Below, one piece after another: positions 1 through 6,344 of a DNA stretch of 8,701 nt. This stretch comes from an uncultured Oscillibacter sp. Its GTDB lineage: Bacteria > Bacillota > Clostridia > Oscillospirales > Oscillospiraceae. Position numbers and translations under genes: made by a program. Location: the NCBI GenBank assembly GCA_900544105.1, contig UQUC01000079.1, positions 1-8,701 on the forward strand, given 5' to 3'. The notes under the pieces were generated by a model. It did not search any database. It was not told the origin of the DNA and saw only the letters and a program-made list of their open reading frames with translations. Within the stretch, counting starts at the first letter, position 1; the number at the start of each line of letters is the position of its first letter.

Positions 1-2
1 TA

Positions 3-19
3 AAGCCCTTATAGGGCTT
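3..19. repeat. Small hairpin at window edge
   Basis: Seven-base perfect inverted repeat: aagccct (3-9), loop tat, agggctt (13-19). It lies immediately before the terminator hairpin at 24-49. The right arm is followed by only two T residues within its own end, so it is unlikely to terminate alone. It may be part of the 3' end of an upstream transcript. The window begins with TAA, which could be the stop codon of an upstream gene, but nothing in the window can confirm this. Confidence 0.4.
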
Positions 20-23
20 ACTC

Positions 24-49
24 AAGCCTCCGGCTTAGCCGGAGGTTTT
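24..49 (+). terminator. Rho-independent terminator of an upstream gene
   Basis: GC-rich stem cctccggc (27-34), loop tta, gccggagg (38-45). It extends through a G-U and two A-U pairs (24-26 with 46-48) and runs into TTTT (46-49). This is a compact intrinsic terminator in the + direction. It would close a unit entering from the left and insulate the operon that starts at 253. Confidence 0.7.
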
Positions 50-252
50 GACTTTCAGAAATATGGCCTTTTTGTAGGCTGCACGGGAAGAAAATGGATA
101 GAAATGAATGGGTAGCTGATATGCGCATCAGATTCTTTATCCAAAAAAATGAATAGAGCGCTCAACAAGAAAACTGGAGGGGAAATAGGAATAACTCTCA
201 TGAAAAGTGTCCGTAATACGGAAAAAAGTATCAGTTTTTTACTTCTGTTCTG
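50..252. other. Intergenic stretch, no gene seen
   Basis: About 200 bases of AT-richer sequence between the upstream terminator and the operon promoter. The only open frames are about 18-20 codons long (94-156 and 200-256) and lie upstream of the promoter. There is an 8-base palindrome gagcgctc at 156-163 and an imperfect dyad at 117-130 (tgatatgcgcatca), either of which could be a protein site, but there is no further support. I see no RNA gene here. Confidence 0.5.
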
Positions 253-281
253 TTGACAAACGCAAACGATTCAGGTATCAT
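253..281 (+). promoter_or_regulatory. Sigma-A promoter of the ABC transporter operon
   Basis: Perfect -35 TTGACA at 253-258, a spacer of exactly 17 bp, and -10 TATCAT at 276-281. Transcription would begin near 288, giving a leader of about 56 nt before the ATG at 344. No other comparably good promoter is visible before the following four genes, so it probably drives the whole operon. Confidence 0.8.
264..271. promoter_or_regulatory. Candidate LacI-family operator core in the promoter spacer
   Basis: aaacgatt matches the AANCGNTT core common to operators of LacI/GalR-family regulators. It lies between the -35 and -10 elements, where a bound repressor would block RNA polymerase. The flanks (cgc on the left, cag on the right) are not well palindromic, and the match to the CcpA cre consensus is only partial. 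The core is short enough to occur by chance. Placement is the main argument. Confidence 0.35.
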
Positions 282-343
282 ATATAGCAACTATTTGCAG
301 GTCTCTTGTGAAATGCTTGCAAAAAAACAAATTGGAGGCATGT

Positions 344-1594
344 ATGAAAAGATTGCTGAGCACACTGCTTGCCCTGACCATGGCCCTGTCCCTGGTTTCC
401 TGCGGCAAGAGCAACCCCACCCCCAACACTGGCAGCAACAAAACCGAGACTCCTTCCGAGACCACTGACACGAAAACTGAGGGCAACGTCCACATCGGCA
501 TCGTGACCGGTTCCGTTTCTCAGTCCGAGGACGACCGCCGCGGCGCCGAGGCTTTCCAGGCCCTGTACGGTGAGGATATGGTCAAGCTGGCCATCTATCC
601 CGATAACTTCACCGAGGAGCTGGAGACCACCATCCAGACCATCGTGAACCTGGCTGATGACGCCGACATGAAGGCCATCATCGTCAACCAGTCCGTCCCC
701 GGCACCACCGAGGCGTTCCGTAAGATCAAGGAGATCCGCCCCGACATCCTGTGCATCGCCGGCGAGGCCCATGAGGATCTGCTCGAGATCGGCTCCGCTG
801 CCGACCTGGTGTGCAACAACGACTTCGTGGCTCGCGGCTATCTGATCATCCGCACCGCTCACGAGCTGGGCTGCGACACCTTCGTGCACATCTCCTTCCC
901 CCGCCATCTGGCTTATGAGACTATGAGCCGTCGTATCGCGGTCATGAAGGCCGCCTGCGAGGAGTTCGGCATGAAGTTCGTTATGGAGACCGCTCCCGAT
1001 CCCACCTCTGACGTCGGCGTGGCCGGTGCTCAGGCTTACATCCTGGAGAAGGTCCCTGAGTGGTCCAAGACCTACGGCGAGAAGGCCGCTTACTTCTGCA
1101 CCAACGACGCCCACACCGAGCCTCTGCTCAAGCAGCTGCTGCAGTACGGCGGCTACTTCATCGAGGCCGACCTGCCCTCTCCTCTGATGGGCTATCCCGG
1201 CGCTCTGGGCATCGACCTGACTGCTGAGGCCGGTGACTTCCAGAAGATCCTGGCCAAGGTCGAGAACGCGATCTGCGAGGCCGGCGGCGCTGGCCGCTTC
1301 GGTACCTGGGCTTATTCCTACGGCTACACCACCACTGCTGGTCTGGCCCAGCACGCTCTGAATGTCATCAACGGCGAGAGCGAGCTGTGCGACATCGACG
1401 ATATTGCCAAGGCTTACCACGAGTTCTCTCCTGAGGCTTCCTGGAACGGCTCCAACTACACCAACGCCACCACCGGCGTCAAGGCCGACAACACCTTCCT
1501 GGTGTATCAGGACACCTACATCATGGGTGATCCCGGCTGGTTCATGGGCTCCACCTCTGTTGAGGTTCCCGAGAAGTATTTCACTGTGAAATAA
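344..1594 (+). CDS. DUF3798-type substrate-binding lipoprotein of an ABC transporter
   Basis: A 416-residue secreted lipoprotein, predicted to capture the substrate outside the membrane and pass it to the permeases encoded downstream. The N-terminus has two basic residues, a hydrophobic stretch (4-18) and a lipobox LVSC with the lipidated Cys at residue 20. A Thr/Pro/Ser-rich flexible linker (about 21-47) follows. The globular part opens with VHIGIVTGSVSQSEDD (49-64), which I recall as typical of DUF3798, a periplasmic-binding-protein-like family of Clostridia. The ATG at 344 was chosen because GGAGG (334-338) lies 5 nt upstream and the signal peptide begins there; a GTG in frame at 308 has no such site. 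Codon use is strongly biased (CTG, ATC, AAG, GAC), consistent with high expression. It is first in the operon. Ligand unknown. The family name comes from memory; the binding-protein role is supported by the neighbours. Confidence 0.85.
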   Translation: MKRLLSTLLALTMALSLVSCGKSNPTPNTGSNKTETPSETTDTKTEGNVHIGIVTGSVSQSEDDRRGAEAFQALYGEDMVKLAIYPDNFTEELETTIQTIVNLADDADMKAIIVNQSVPGTTEAFRKIKEIRPDILCIAGEAHEDLLEIGSAADLVCNNDFVARGYLIIRTAHELGCDTFVHISFPRHLAYETMSRRIAVMKAACEEFGMKFVMETAPDPTSDVGVAGAQAYILEKVPEWSKTYGEKAAYFCTNDAHTEPLLKQLLQYGGYFIEADLPSPLMGYPGALGIDLTAEAGDFQKILAKVENAICEAGGAGRFGTWAYSYGYTTTAGLAQHALNVINGESELCDIDDIAKAYHEFSPEASWNGSNYTNATTGVKADNTFLVYQDTYIMGDPGWFMGSTSVEVPEKYFTVK

Positions 1595-1623
1595 GCAGCG
1601 TTTTTTCTCGCTCATTCAAAACT

Positions 1624-1649
1624 GGGGAGGAGGGGCGACCCTCCTCCTC
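1624..1649 (+). terminator. Intercistronic hairpin with GNRA loop (partial terminator or mRNA stabiliser)
   Basis: Perfect 9-bp stem ggaggaggg (1626-1634) / ccctcctcc (1639-1647), extended by a G-U and a G-C pair to 1624-1649 and closed by the tetraloop GCGA, a GNRA loop. The following bases (tcttatt) are only partly T-rich, so read-through is expected. It sits between the binding-protein gene and the ATPase gene, a usual place for a structure that lowers expression of the membrane components or protects the upstream mRNA from 3' decay. Confidence 0.65.
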
Positions 1650-1672
1650 TCTTATTAGGTAGGGTATCATTT

Positions 1673-3256
1673 ATGGAAAGTAATACGGCTCCCCTGTTGG
1701 AGATGCGCGGCATCAAAAAAGACTTCTTCGGCAACCAGGTCCTGACGGACATCAACTTCACCCTGAAGGCTGGTGAAGTCCTGGGATTGGCAGGCGAAAA
1801 CGGCGCGGGTAAATCCACGCTGATGAAGATCCTTTTCGGTATGGACGTCATCCGGGAAACCGGCGGCTACGGCGGCGACGTCCTCATCAATGGTGAAAAA
1901 GTCACCTTTAATACGCCCTTTGACGCACTGGAGGCCGGTATCGGCATGGTGCATCAGGAGTTCTCTCTGATCCCTGGCTTTACTGCCACGGAAAACATCC
2001 TGCTCAATCGTGAGCCCCAAAAGAAGAACGTCATTTCCGAGGTGTTCGGCCCCCGGCTGAATACGCTCGATTATAAAAAAATGAAAACCAAGGCCGCAGA
2101 GGCCATTGACAAAATGGGCGTGGAGATCGACCAGAATATGGTCATCAGCGATATGCCCGTTGGCCATAAGCAGTTCACCGAGATCGCCCGTGAGCTGAGC
2201 AAGGACCAGCTCAAGCTGCTGATCCTGGACGAGCCCACCGCCGTTCTGACGGAGAAGGAGGCCGCTGCTCTGCTGGACTCCATCCGGGGCATGGCATCCC
2301 GTGGCATCGCTGTTATCTTTATCACCCACCGGCTGCAGGAAGTCCTGAACGTGTGTGACAAGGTAGTCATCATGCGGGACGGCAAGGTGGTGAAGGACAC
2401 GCCCGCCTCCGAGACCAGTGTGGATGAGATCACCAAGTGCATGGTGGGACGCAGCGTGGACCTCAGTGCGGTCCGGGAGGTTCGGGATTGTTCCGACGCC
2501 CGGACGATCATGTCCATCCGTAAGCTGTGGGTGGATATGCCCGGCGAGATCGTCCGGAATGTGAATCTGGACGTCAAGGAGGGTGAGATCCTCGGCATCG
2601 GCGGCCTGGCAGGTCAGGGCAAGCTGGGTATTCCCAACGGTGTCATGGGCCTGTATGAGGCCGGCGGCACCGTGGAATTTGACGGTAAGCCCATTCCCCT
2701 GAACAATCCCCGGAAGTGCCTGGACGCGCAGCTTGCCTTCGTATCTGAGGACCGCCGTGGTGTGGGCCTGCTGCTGGACGAGACTCTGGAATGGAACGTC
2801 GCTTTCCCAGCCATGCAGATCCAGAATAAGTTCCTGAAGAAATACGGTCCCATTACCTGGCGCGATACCAAGGCGATCCATGATGTGACGCAGGAGTATA
2901 TCGACGAGCTGAAGATCAAGTGCACCAGCTCCAAGCAGAAAGCCAGAGAGCTTTCCGGCGGTAACCAGCAGAAGGTGTGCCTGGCCAAGGCTTTTGCCTT
3001 GCAGCCCCGATTCCTGTTCGTTTCGGAGCCTACCCGCGGTATCGACGTGGGCGCAAAGGCGCTGGTGCTGGACGCACTGAAGAAATTTAACCGTGAAAAC
3101 GGCGTTACTGTGGTGATGATCTCCTCTGAACTGGAGGAGCTGCGCACCACCTGCGACCGGATCGCCATTGTCTCTGGCGGCAGGATCGTCGGCATCCTCC
3201 CGGCCACCGAATCCTCCGAGACGTTCGGCGCGCTGATGGTCAGCCAGGTCAAATAA
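1673..3256 (+). CDS. Sugar-type ABC transporter ATP-binding protein, two nucleotide-binding domains
   Basis: A 527-residue cytoplasmic ATPase of RbsA/MglA type that powers import through the two permeases. Domain 1 (about 8-260): Walker A GENGAGKST (41-49), Q-loop around HQ 94-95, degenerate signature MPVGHKQ (161-167), Walker B LLILDEP (182-188), H-loop His219. Domain 2 (about 278-527): degenerate Walker A GLAGQGKLG (311-319, no Ser/Thr after the Lys), canonical signature LSGGNQQKV (427-435), then LFVSEPTRGID (448-458), in which the Walker B Asp is Ser451. Walker A1 and signature 2 are intact, so one composite ATP site should be catalytic and the other degenerate, as in this subfamily. The start has a modest AGGG (1661-1664) 8 nt upstream. 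A strong AAGGAGG after the stop serves the next gene. The role is secure; the substrate is not. Confidence 0.93.
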   Translation: MESNTAPLLEMRGIKKDFFGNQVLTDINFTLKAGEVLGLAGENGAGKSTLMKILFGMDVIRETGGYGGDVLINGEKVTFNTPFDALEAGIGMVHQEFSLIPGFTATENILLNREPQKKNVISEVFGPRLNTLDYKKMKTKAAEAIDKMGVEIDQNMVISDMPVGHKQFTEIARELSKDQLKLLILDEPTAVLTEKEAAALLDSIRGMASRGIAVIFITHRLQEVLNVCDKVVIMRDGKVVKDTPASETSVDEITKCMVGRSVDLSAVREVRDCSDARTIMSIRKLWVDMPGEIVRNVNLDVKEGEILGIGGLAGQGKLGIPNGVMGLYEAGGTVEFDGKPIPLNNPRKCLDAQLAFVSEDRRGVGLLLDETLEWNVAFPAMQIQNKFLKKYGPITWRDTKAIHDVTQEYIDELKIKCTSSKQKARELSGGNQQKVCLAKAFALQPRFLFVSEPTRGIDVGAKALVLDALKKFNRENGVTVVMISSELEELRTTCDRIAIVSGGRIVGILPATESSETFGALMVSQVK

Positions 3257-3265
3257 GGAGGAAGT

Positions 3266-4348
3266 ATGGATAACACGACAAATACGCTTGCGGAGCAGAG
3301 CAAGCTGCGGCGGCTCGTCAACAGCTATGGTGTGCCCCGCCTGATCATCACCGGCTTTTTGCTGCTGATGTTCATTCTGGCGCCGGTGGCCGGCGTGGAC
3401 TTTGCCACGCAGATCACCAACGTCATCAACCGCTTCAGCTGGAACGCCATTATGGTGCTGGCCATGGTCCCCATGATCCACTCCGGCTGCGGCCTGAACT
3501 TTGGCCTGCCTCTGGGCATTATCTCTGGTCTGCTGGGTGCAACTCTTTCCATTGAATTCGGGTTCACCGGCGGCATGAGCTTCCTGATGGCCATTGTTAT
3601 CGCTACGCCTTTTGCGCTGGTGCTGGGCGGCGGCTATGGTTGGATGCTCAACAAGATCAAGGGTGGCGAAATGATGGTCGCTACCTATGTTGGCTTTTCC
3701 TCCGTGTCCTTCATGTGTATGATGTGGCTGCTGCTGCCCTACAAGAGCCCAACGATGGTTTGGGGCTTTGCCGGTAAGGGCCTGCGTACCACCATCTCCC
3801 TGGAGGGCTTCTACGATCAGTTCCTTGCAAAGTTTTTGCAGATCGACCTGAACCGGTTTGGCATCAATCTGGTGATCCCCACCGGCAGTCTGCTGTTCTT
3901 CGCTCTGCTGGCATTCCTGATGTGGGTCTTCCTGCACACCAAGACCGGTACCGCTATGACGGCTGTGGGCTCCAACCCCACCTTTGCCAAGGCTGCCGGT
4001 ATCAGCGTGGACAAGACCCGTCTGCTGTCCGTGGTACTTTCCACTTGGCTGGGCGCTGTGGGCATCCTGCTGTATGAGCAGGGCTTCGGCTTTGTGCAGA
4101 TCTATATGGCACCCCTGAACATGGCGTTCCCCGCTGTGGCGGCGATTCTGATCGGCGGCGCCAGCGTGAACAAGGCCAGCATTACCAACGTTATCATCGG
4201 CACGATCCTCTATCAGGGGCTTGTCACCATGACACCCACCGTGATGAACGCCATCGTGCATCTGGACATCAGCGAGGTCATCCGGATCATCGTCTCTAAC
4301 GGCATGATCGTTTACGCTCTGACCCGTAAGACGGAAGGAGGGAAATGA
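3266..4348 (+). CDS. ABC transporter permease, RbsC-like (BPD_transp_2 family), first of two
   Basis: A 360-residue integral membrane protein with roughly ten hydrophobic segments (about 23-43, 57-75, 80-97, 104-124, 136-157, 201-223, 252-271, 285-300, 304-325, 337-352). It resembles permeases for ribose-type sugars and nucleosides. The cytoplasmic coupling region is AVGSNPTFAKAAGIS (233-247), comparable to the AVGGN... element of RbsC that contacts the ATPase. Two motifs are shared with the next protein at matching positions: GLNFGLPLGIISG (76-88) and GGASVNKASITNV (297-309). The ATG is preceded by AAGGAGG (3256-3262), 9 nt after the ATPase gene's stop. Its end overlaps the next start by 4 nt. 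Two different permeases in one operon suggest a heterodimeric channel. Substrate unknown. Confidence 0.9.
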   Translation: MDNTTNTLAEQSKLRRLVNSYGVPRLIITGFLLLMFILAPVAGVDFATQITNVINRFSWNAIMVLAMVPMIHSGCGLNFGLPLGIISGLLGATLSIEFGFTGGMSFLMAIVIATPFALVLGGGYGWMLNKIKGGEMMVATYVGFSSVSFMCMMWLLLPYKSPTMVWGFAGKGLRTTISLEGFYDQFLAKFLQIDLNRFGINLVIPTGSLLFFALLAFLMWVFLHTKTGTAMTAVGSNPTFAKAAGISVDKTRLLSVVLSTWLGAVGILLYEQGFGFVQIYMAPLNMAFPAVAAILIGGASVNKASITNVIIGTILYQGLVTMTPTVMNAIVHLDISEVIRIIVSNGMIVYALTRKTEGGK

Positions 4349-5493
4349 GCATGAAAAAGACGAATGTACCCGGCAGCCAGAGTTTCGGGCAGAAGCTTTT
4401 GCAGTTCATCCGCAACAACACCGTCCCCATTATGTTCATCCTGATCTGCGCGTACTGTATTCCGCAGGCGGGCTTTTCCTGGTCCTACCTCTTGAATGAG
4501 GTCATGACCCGCTTGGGCCGTAACGCATTCTTGATCCTGAGCCTGCTGATCCCTGTTATGGCAGGCATGGGCATGAACTTCGGCATGACGCTGGGCGCCA
4601 TGGCCGGTGAGATCGGCCTGATCTTCGCTGCCGACTGGCAGGTCTGGGGCATCCCCGGCATGATCCTGGCCGCCATCGTTTCCATCCCCATTTCTGTGGC
4701 ATTGGGCGTGATGATCGGCAAGATCCTGAACCGGTCCAAGGGCCGGGAGATGATCACCAGCTATATGATCTCCTTTACCATGAACGGCGTGTACCAGTTT
4801 GTAGTGCTGTTCATGATGGGCCCCATCATTCCCATCGTTCATGATTCCCTGAAGCTCCCCCGTGGCTACGGCATCCGCAACACCGTGAGCCTGTTGAGTA
4901 TGCGTCAGAGCCTGGACAACCTGCTGGCTGTTCAGGTGGGCGGCGTGAAGATCCCTGTACTGACCCTGCTAATCATCGGTCTGGCCTGCCTGTTCATCGT
5001 TTGGTTCCGTAAGACCAAGCTGGGCCAGGATATGCGGGCTGTGGGTCAGGATATGGAAGTGGCCCGGGATGCCGGTATCAATGTGGAGCGTACCCGCGTG
5101 ATCTCCATGGTGATCTCCACGGTGTTCGCCGGCTTCGGCATGATCATCTACCTGCAGAACGTGGGCAACTTCCCCACCTATACGGCCCATACCCAGATCG
5201 GTATGTTTGCCATCGCAGCTCTGCTGGTGGGTGGTGCCTCCGTGGATAGGGCGAGCATCGGCAACGTATTCCTGGGCGTGATCCTGTTCCACACCATGTT
5301 TATTGTGGCACCCAAGACCGGCGCTGCCATTACCGGTGACTCCATGATTGGTGAGTATTTCCGTGTGTTTGTGTCCTATGCGGTCATTACGCTGGCTCTG
5401 GTCATGTATGAGTCCAAGAAGCGCAAGAACAAGAGCCTGGCAGGTCAGCAGTTGGCTGCCGAGCAGGCTGCGGAAGAGGAGGCGTCGAAATGA
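4345..5493 (+). CDS. ABC transporter permease, RbsC-like (BPD_transp_2 family), second of two
   Basis: A 382-residue integral membrane protein, paralogous to the preceding permease: GMNFGMTLGAMAG (76-88), coupling region AVGQDMEVARDAGIN (232-246) and GGASVDRASIGNV (296-308) align with it. It probably forms the other half of the channel. After the last membrane span (about 340-355) comes a basic patch (SKKRKNK, 357-363) and an Ala/Glu-rich tail of about 19 residues absent from its partner. It overlaps the previous gene at ATGA (4345-4348). A second in-frame ATG at 4351 lies 9 nt from AGGAGG (4336-4341), whereas the ATG at 4345 is only 3 nt from it, so translation may really begin at 4351, two residues later. 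Its stop overlaps the following gene by 4 nt. Confidence 0.9.
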   Translation: MSMKKTNVPGSQSFGQKLLQFIRNNTVPIMFILICAYCIPQAGFSWSYLLNEVMTRLGRNAFLILSLLIPVMAGMGMNFGMTLGAMAGEIGLIFAADWQVWGIPGMILAAIVSIPISVALGVMIGKILNRSKGREMITSYMISFTMNGVYQFVVLFMMGPIIPIVHDSLKLPRGYGIRNTVSLLSMRQSLDNLLAVQVGGVKIPVLTLLIIGLACLFIVWFRKTKLGQDMRAVGQDMEVARDAGINVERTRVISMVISTVFAGFGMIIYLQNVGNFPTYTAHTQIGMFAIAALLVGGASVDRASIGNVFLGVILFHTMFIVAPKTGAAITGDSMIGEYFRVFVSYAVITLALVMYESKKRKNKSLAGQQLAAEQAAEEEASK

Positions 5494-5984
5494 AAGCAAA
5501 GCGGAGACTTCTCTTTCAGATCTTAGCGGTGGTCCTGCTGGTGGCGATCGGCTATACCATGACCATCATTGGCCGTGGCCATACGATCTATCTGGACAGC
5601 AAGACTCTGGAATATGACGGCCAGACCTACAAGCCTGCCTATAAGACGGTGGTGTATGTGGACGGTCAGCAGGTAGCCAAGCTCTACGACAAGGAGCGCG
5701 GCGTCGCTACCTGCATTGGCCAGACGCTGACCGTGACGCTGGAGATCACCCAGCAGAAGGGCGGAACGGAAGAGGTTTACGCCTATAACATCCCCGTTCC
5801 CCGGAAGATGGACAATGTGATCATCAACCTGCCCGGTTTCCTGGCGGGACTCCCCGAAGAGGCGTACCTCAGCGAGTTTATCCCCTCTCCGGACGAGGTG
5901 GCGGCAGACGAGACCGATGTTCCCTCCGACGATGATTTCGGCATGGAGGATATGGGCATGGGCGACGAGTCCGCAGCTCAGTAA
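5490..5984 (+). CDS. Small single-span membrane protein, DUF6672-like, last gene of the ABC operon
   Basis: A 164-residue protein. It has a basic N-terminus (MKAKRR), one membrane segment (about 7-28), a predicted extracytoplasmic domain (about 29-134) and a strongly acidic, Met-containing tail (about 135-164, many Asp/Glu). No lipobox and no clear cleavage site are visible, so it is probably anchored. I recall similar proteins (motifs like GRGHTIYLD at 28-36 and NLPGFLAGLPEEAYLSEF at 113-130) being grouped as DUF6672 next to DUF3798 transporters, but cannot check this. The start overlaps the permease stop (ATGA, 5490-5493) with GAGGAGG (5476-5482) 7 nt upstream, so translation is coupled to the permease. 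An accessory or assembly factor of the transporter is the simplest inference. No catalytic motif is seen. Confidence 0.75.
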   Translation: MKAKRRLLFQILAVVLLVAIGYTMTIIGRGHTIYLDSKTLEYDGQTYKPAYKTVVYVDGQQVAKLYDKERGVATCIGQTLTVTLEITQQKGGTEEVYAYNIPVPRKMDNVIINLPGFLAGLPEEAYLSEFIPSPDEVAADETDVPSDDDFGMEDMGMGDESAAQ

Positions 5985-6020
5985 ATCAGCTTAGGACGAT
6001 CAAACCAAAACCCAAAATAG

Positions 6021-6059
6021 AACGCAGCCCCCACGATGAATCGTGGGGGCTGCGTTTTT
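6021..6059 (+). terminator. Rho-independent terminator of the ABC operon
   Basis: Perfect 16-bp inverted repeat: left arm 6021-6036, loop tgaa (6037-6040), right arm 6041-6056, with TTTTT at 6055-6059. It begins 36 nt after the stop of the last operon gene. The left side is A-rich (caaaacccaaaatag), so weak termination from the opposite direction is possible as well. Confidence 0.93.
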
Positions 6060-6285
6060 GCATAGATACCCTGCATACATGGTAAGAAGCGGCTGTTGCG
6101 ATGGAAGGAGGACGAGGCGATATAGGAGGGGCTTTGCGTTTCGGGGGACGGAAAGCGAAGTAGCTATGGTTGCTGACTGGTCCCGATTGTGCCTCGCTTT
6201 TGCGTTTCCGGCAGCGCTAGGCCCCTTGTATCTTTGAGGGGGGAGGATTGGATGTAGGACGCAATCGAGCGCAGGAGGAGATCGT
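6060..6285. other. Gene-free convergent intergenic region with imperfect repeats
   Basis: About 225 bp between two facing terminators. A reverse-strand open frame covering 6000-6299 runs through both terminator stems and has no ribosome site, so I do not call a gene. Visible structure: a near-direct repeat gctttgcgtttcgg (6131-6144) / gcttttgcgtttccgg (6196-6211), and nested inverted pairs aggggc (6127-6132) / gcccct (6221-6226) and aaagcga (6152-6158) / tcgcttt (6194-6200). This could be a decayed interspersed repeat, a pseudogene fragment or a structured RNA. I cannot decide among these. Confidence 0.4.
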
Positions 6286-6323
6286 AAAAGCCGTCCCATC
6301 GGCCTTGACCGATGGGACGGCTT
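6286..6323 (-). terminator. Rho-independent terminator of the symporter gene
   Basis: Perfect 15-bp inverted repeat (arms 6288-6302 and 6309-6323, loop ccttga). Read on the minus strand, the stem ends in TTTT (6289-6286). It lies 21 nt after the stop codon of the symporter gene (6345-6347). Confidence 0.88.
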
Positions 6324-6344
6324 GCTATCTGATATGGAAACCGA

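Noticed and set aside
94..156. Short open frame of 20 codons upstream of the operon
   Set aside because: No convincing ribosome site or promoter, and its length is expected by chance in AT-rich DNA.
117..163. Dyads tgatatgcgcatca and gagcgctc as regulator sites
   Set aside because: Each is short and imperfect or common by chance, and both are about 90 bp or more upstream of the -35 with no repeated copy near the promoter.
200..256. Short open frame of 18 codons as a possible leader peptide for the operon
   Set aside because: It lies upstream of the predicted transcription start and ends inside the -35 element, so it would not be on the operon mRNA. It has no codon run suggesting attenuation.
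278..1615. A reverse-strand open frame of 445 codons opposite the binding-protein gene
   Set aside because: Low-complexity Gly/Val/Leu/Asp composition, no motif, and it runs across the operon promoter region and the whole sense gene. It is a codon-bias shadow of the lipoprotein gene.
1667..4261. A reverse-strand open frame of 864 codons opposite the ATPase and first permease genes
   Set aside because: Its translation is dominated by His, Gln, Gly, Asp and Ala with no recognisable domain. It mirrors two certain genes and has no ribosome site or promoter. Biased GC-rich codons on the + strand suppress stops in this antisense frame.
5348..5617. Alternative + frame open across the permease and small-protein junction (89 codons)
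   Set aside because: It overlaps two well-supported genes with good ribosome sites, is Arg/Ser/Trp-rich and has no family resemblance.
6000..6299. A reverse-strand open frame of 99 codons in the convergent intergenic region
   Set aside because: It reads through one terminator stem entirely and part of the other, has no Shine-Dalgarno sequence, and shows no recognised domain. A decayed gene fragment cannot be excluded, but a functional gene is not supported.
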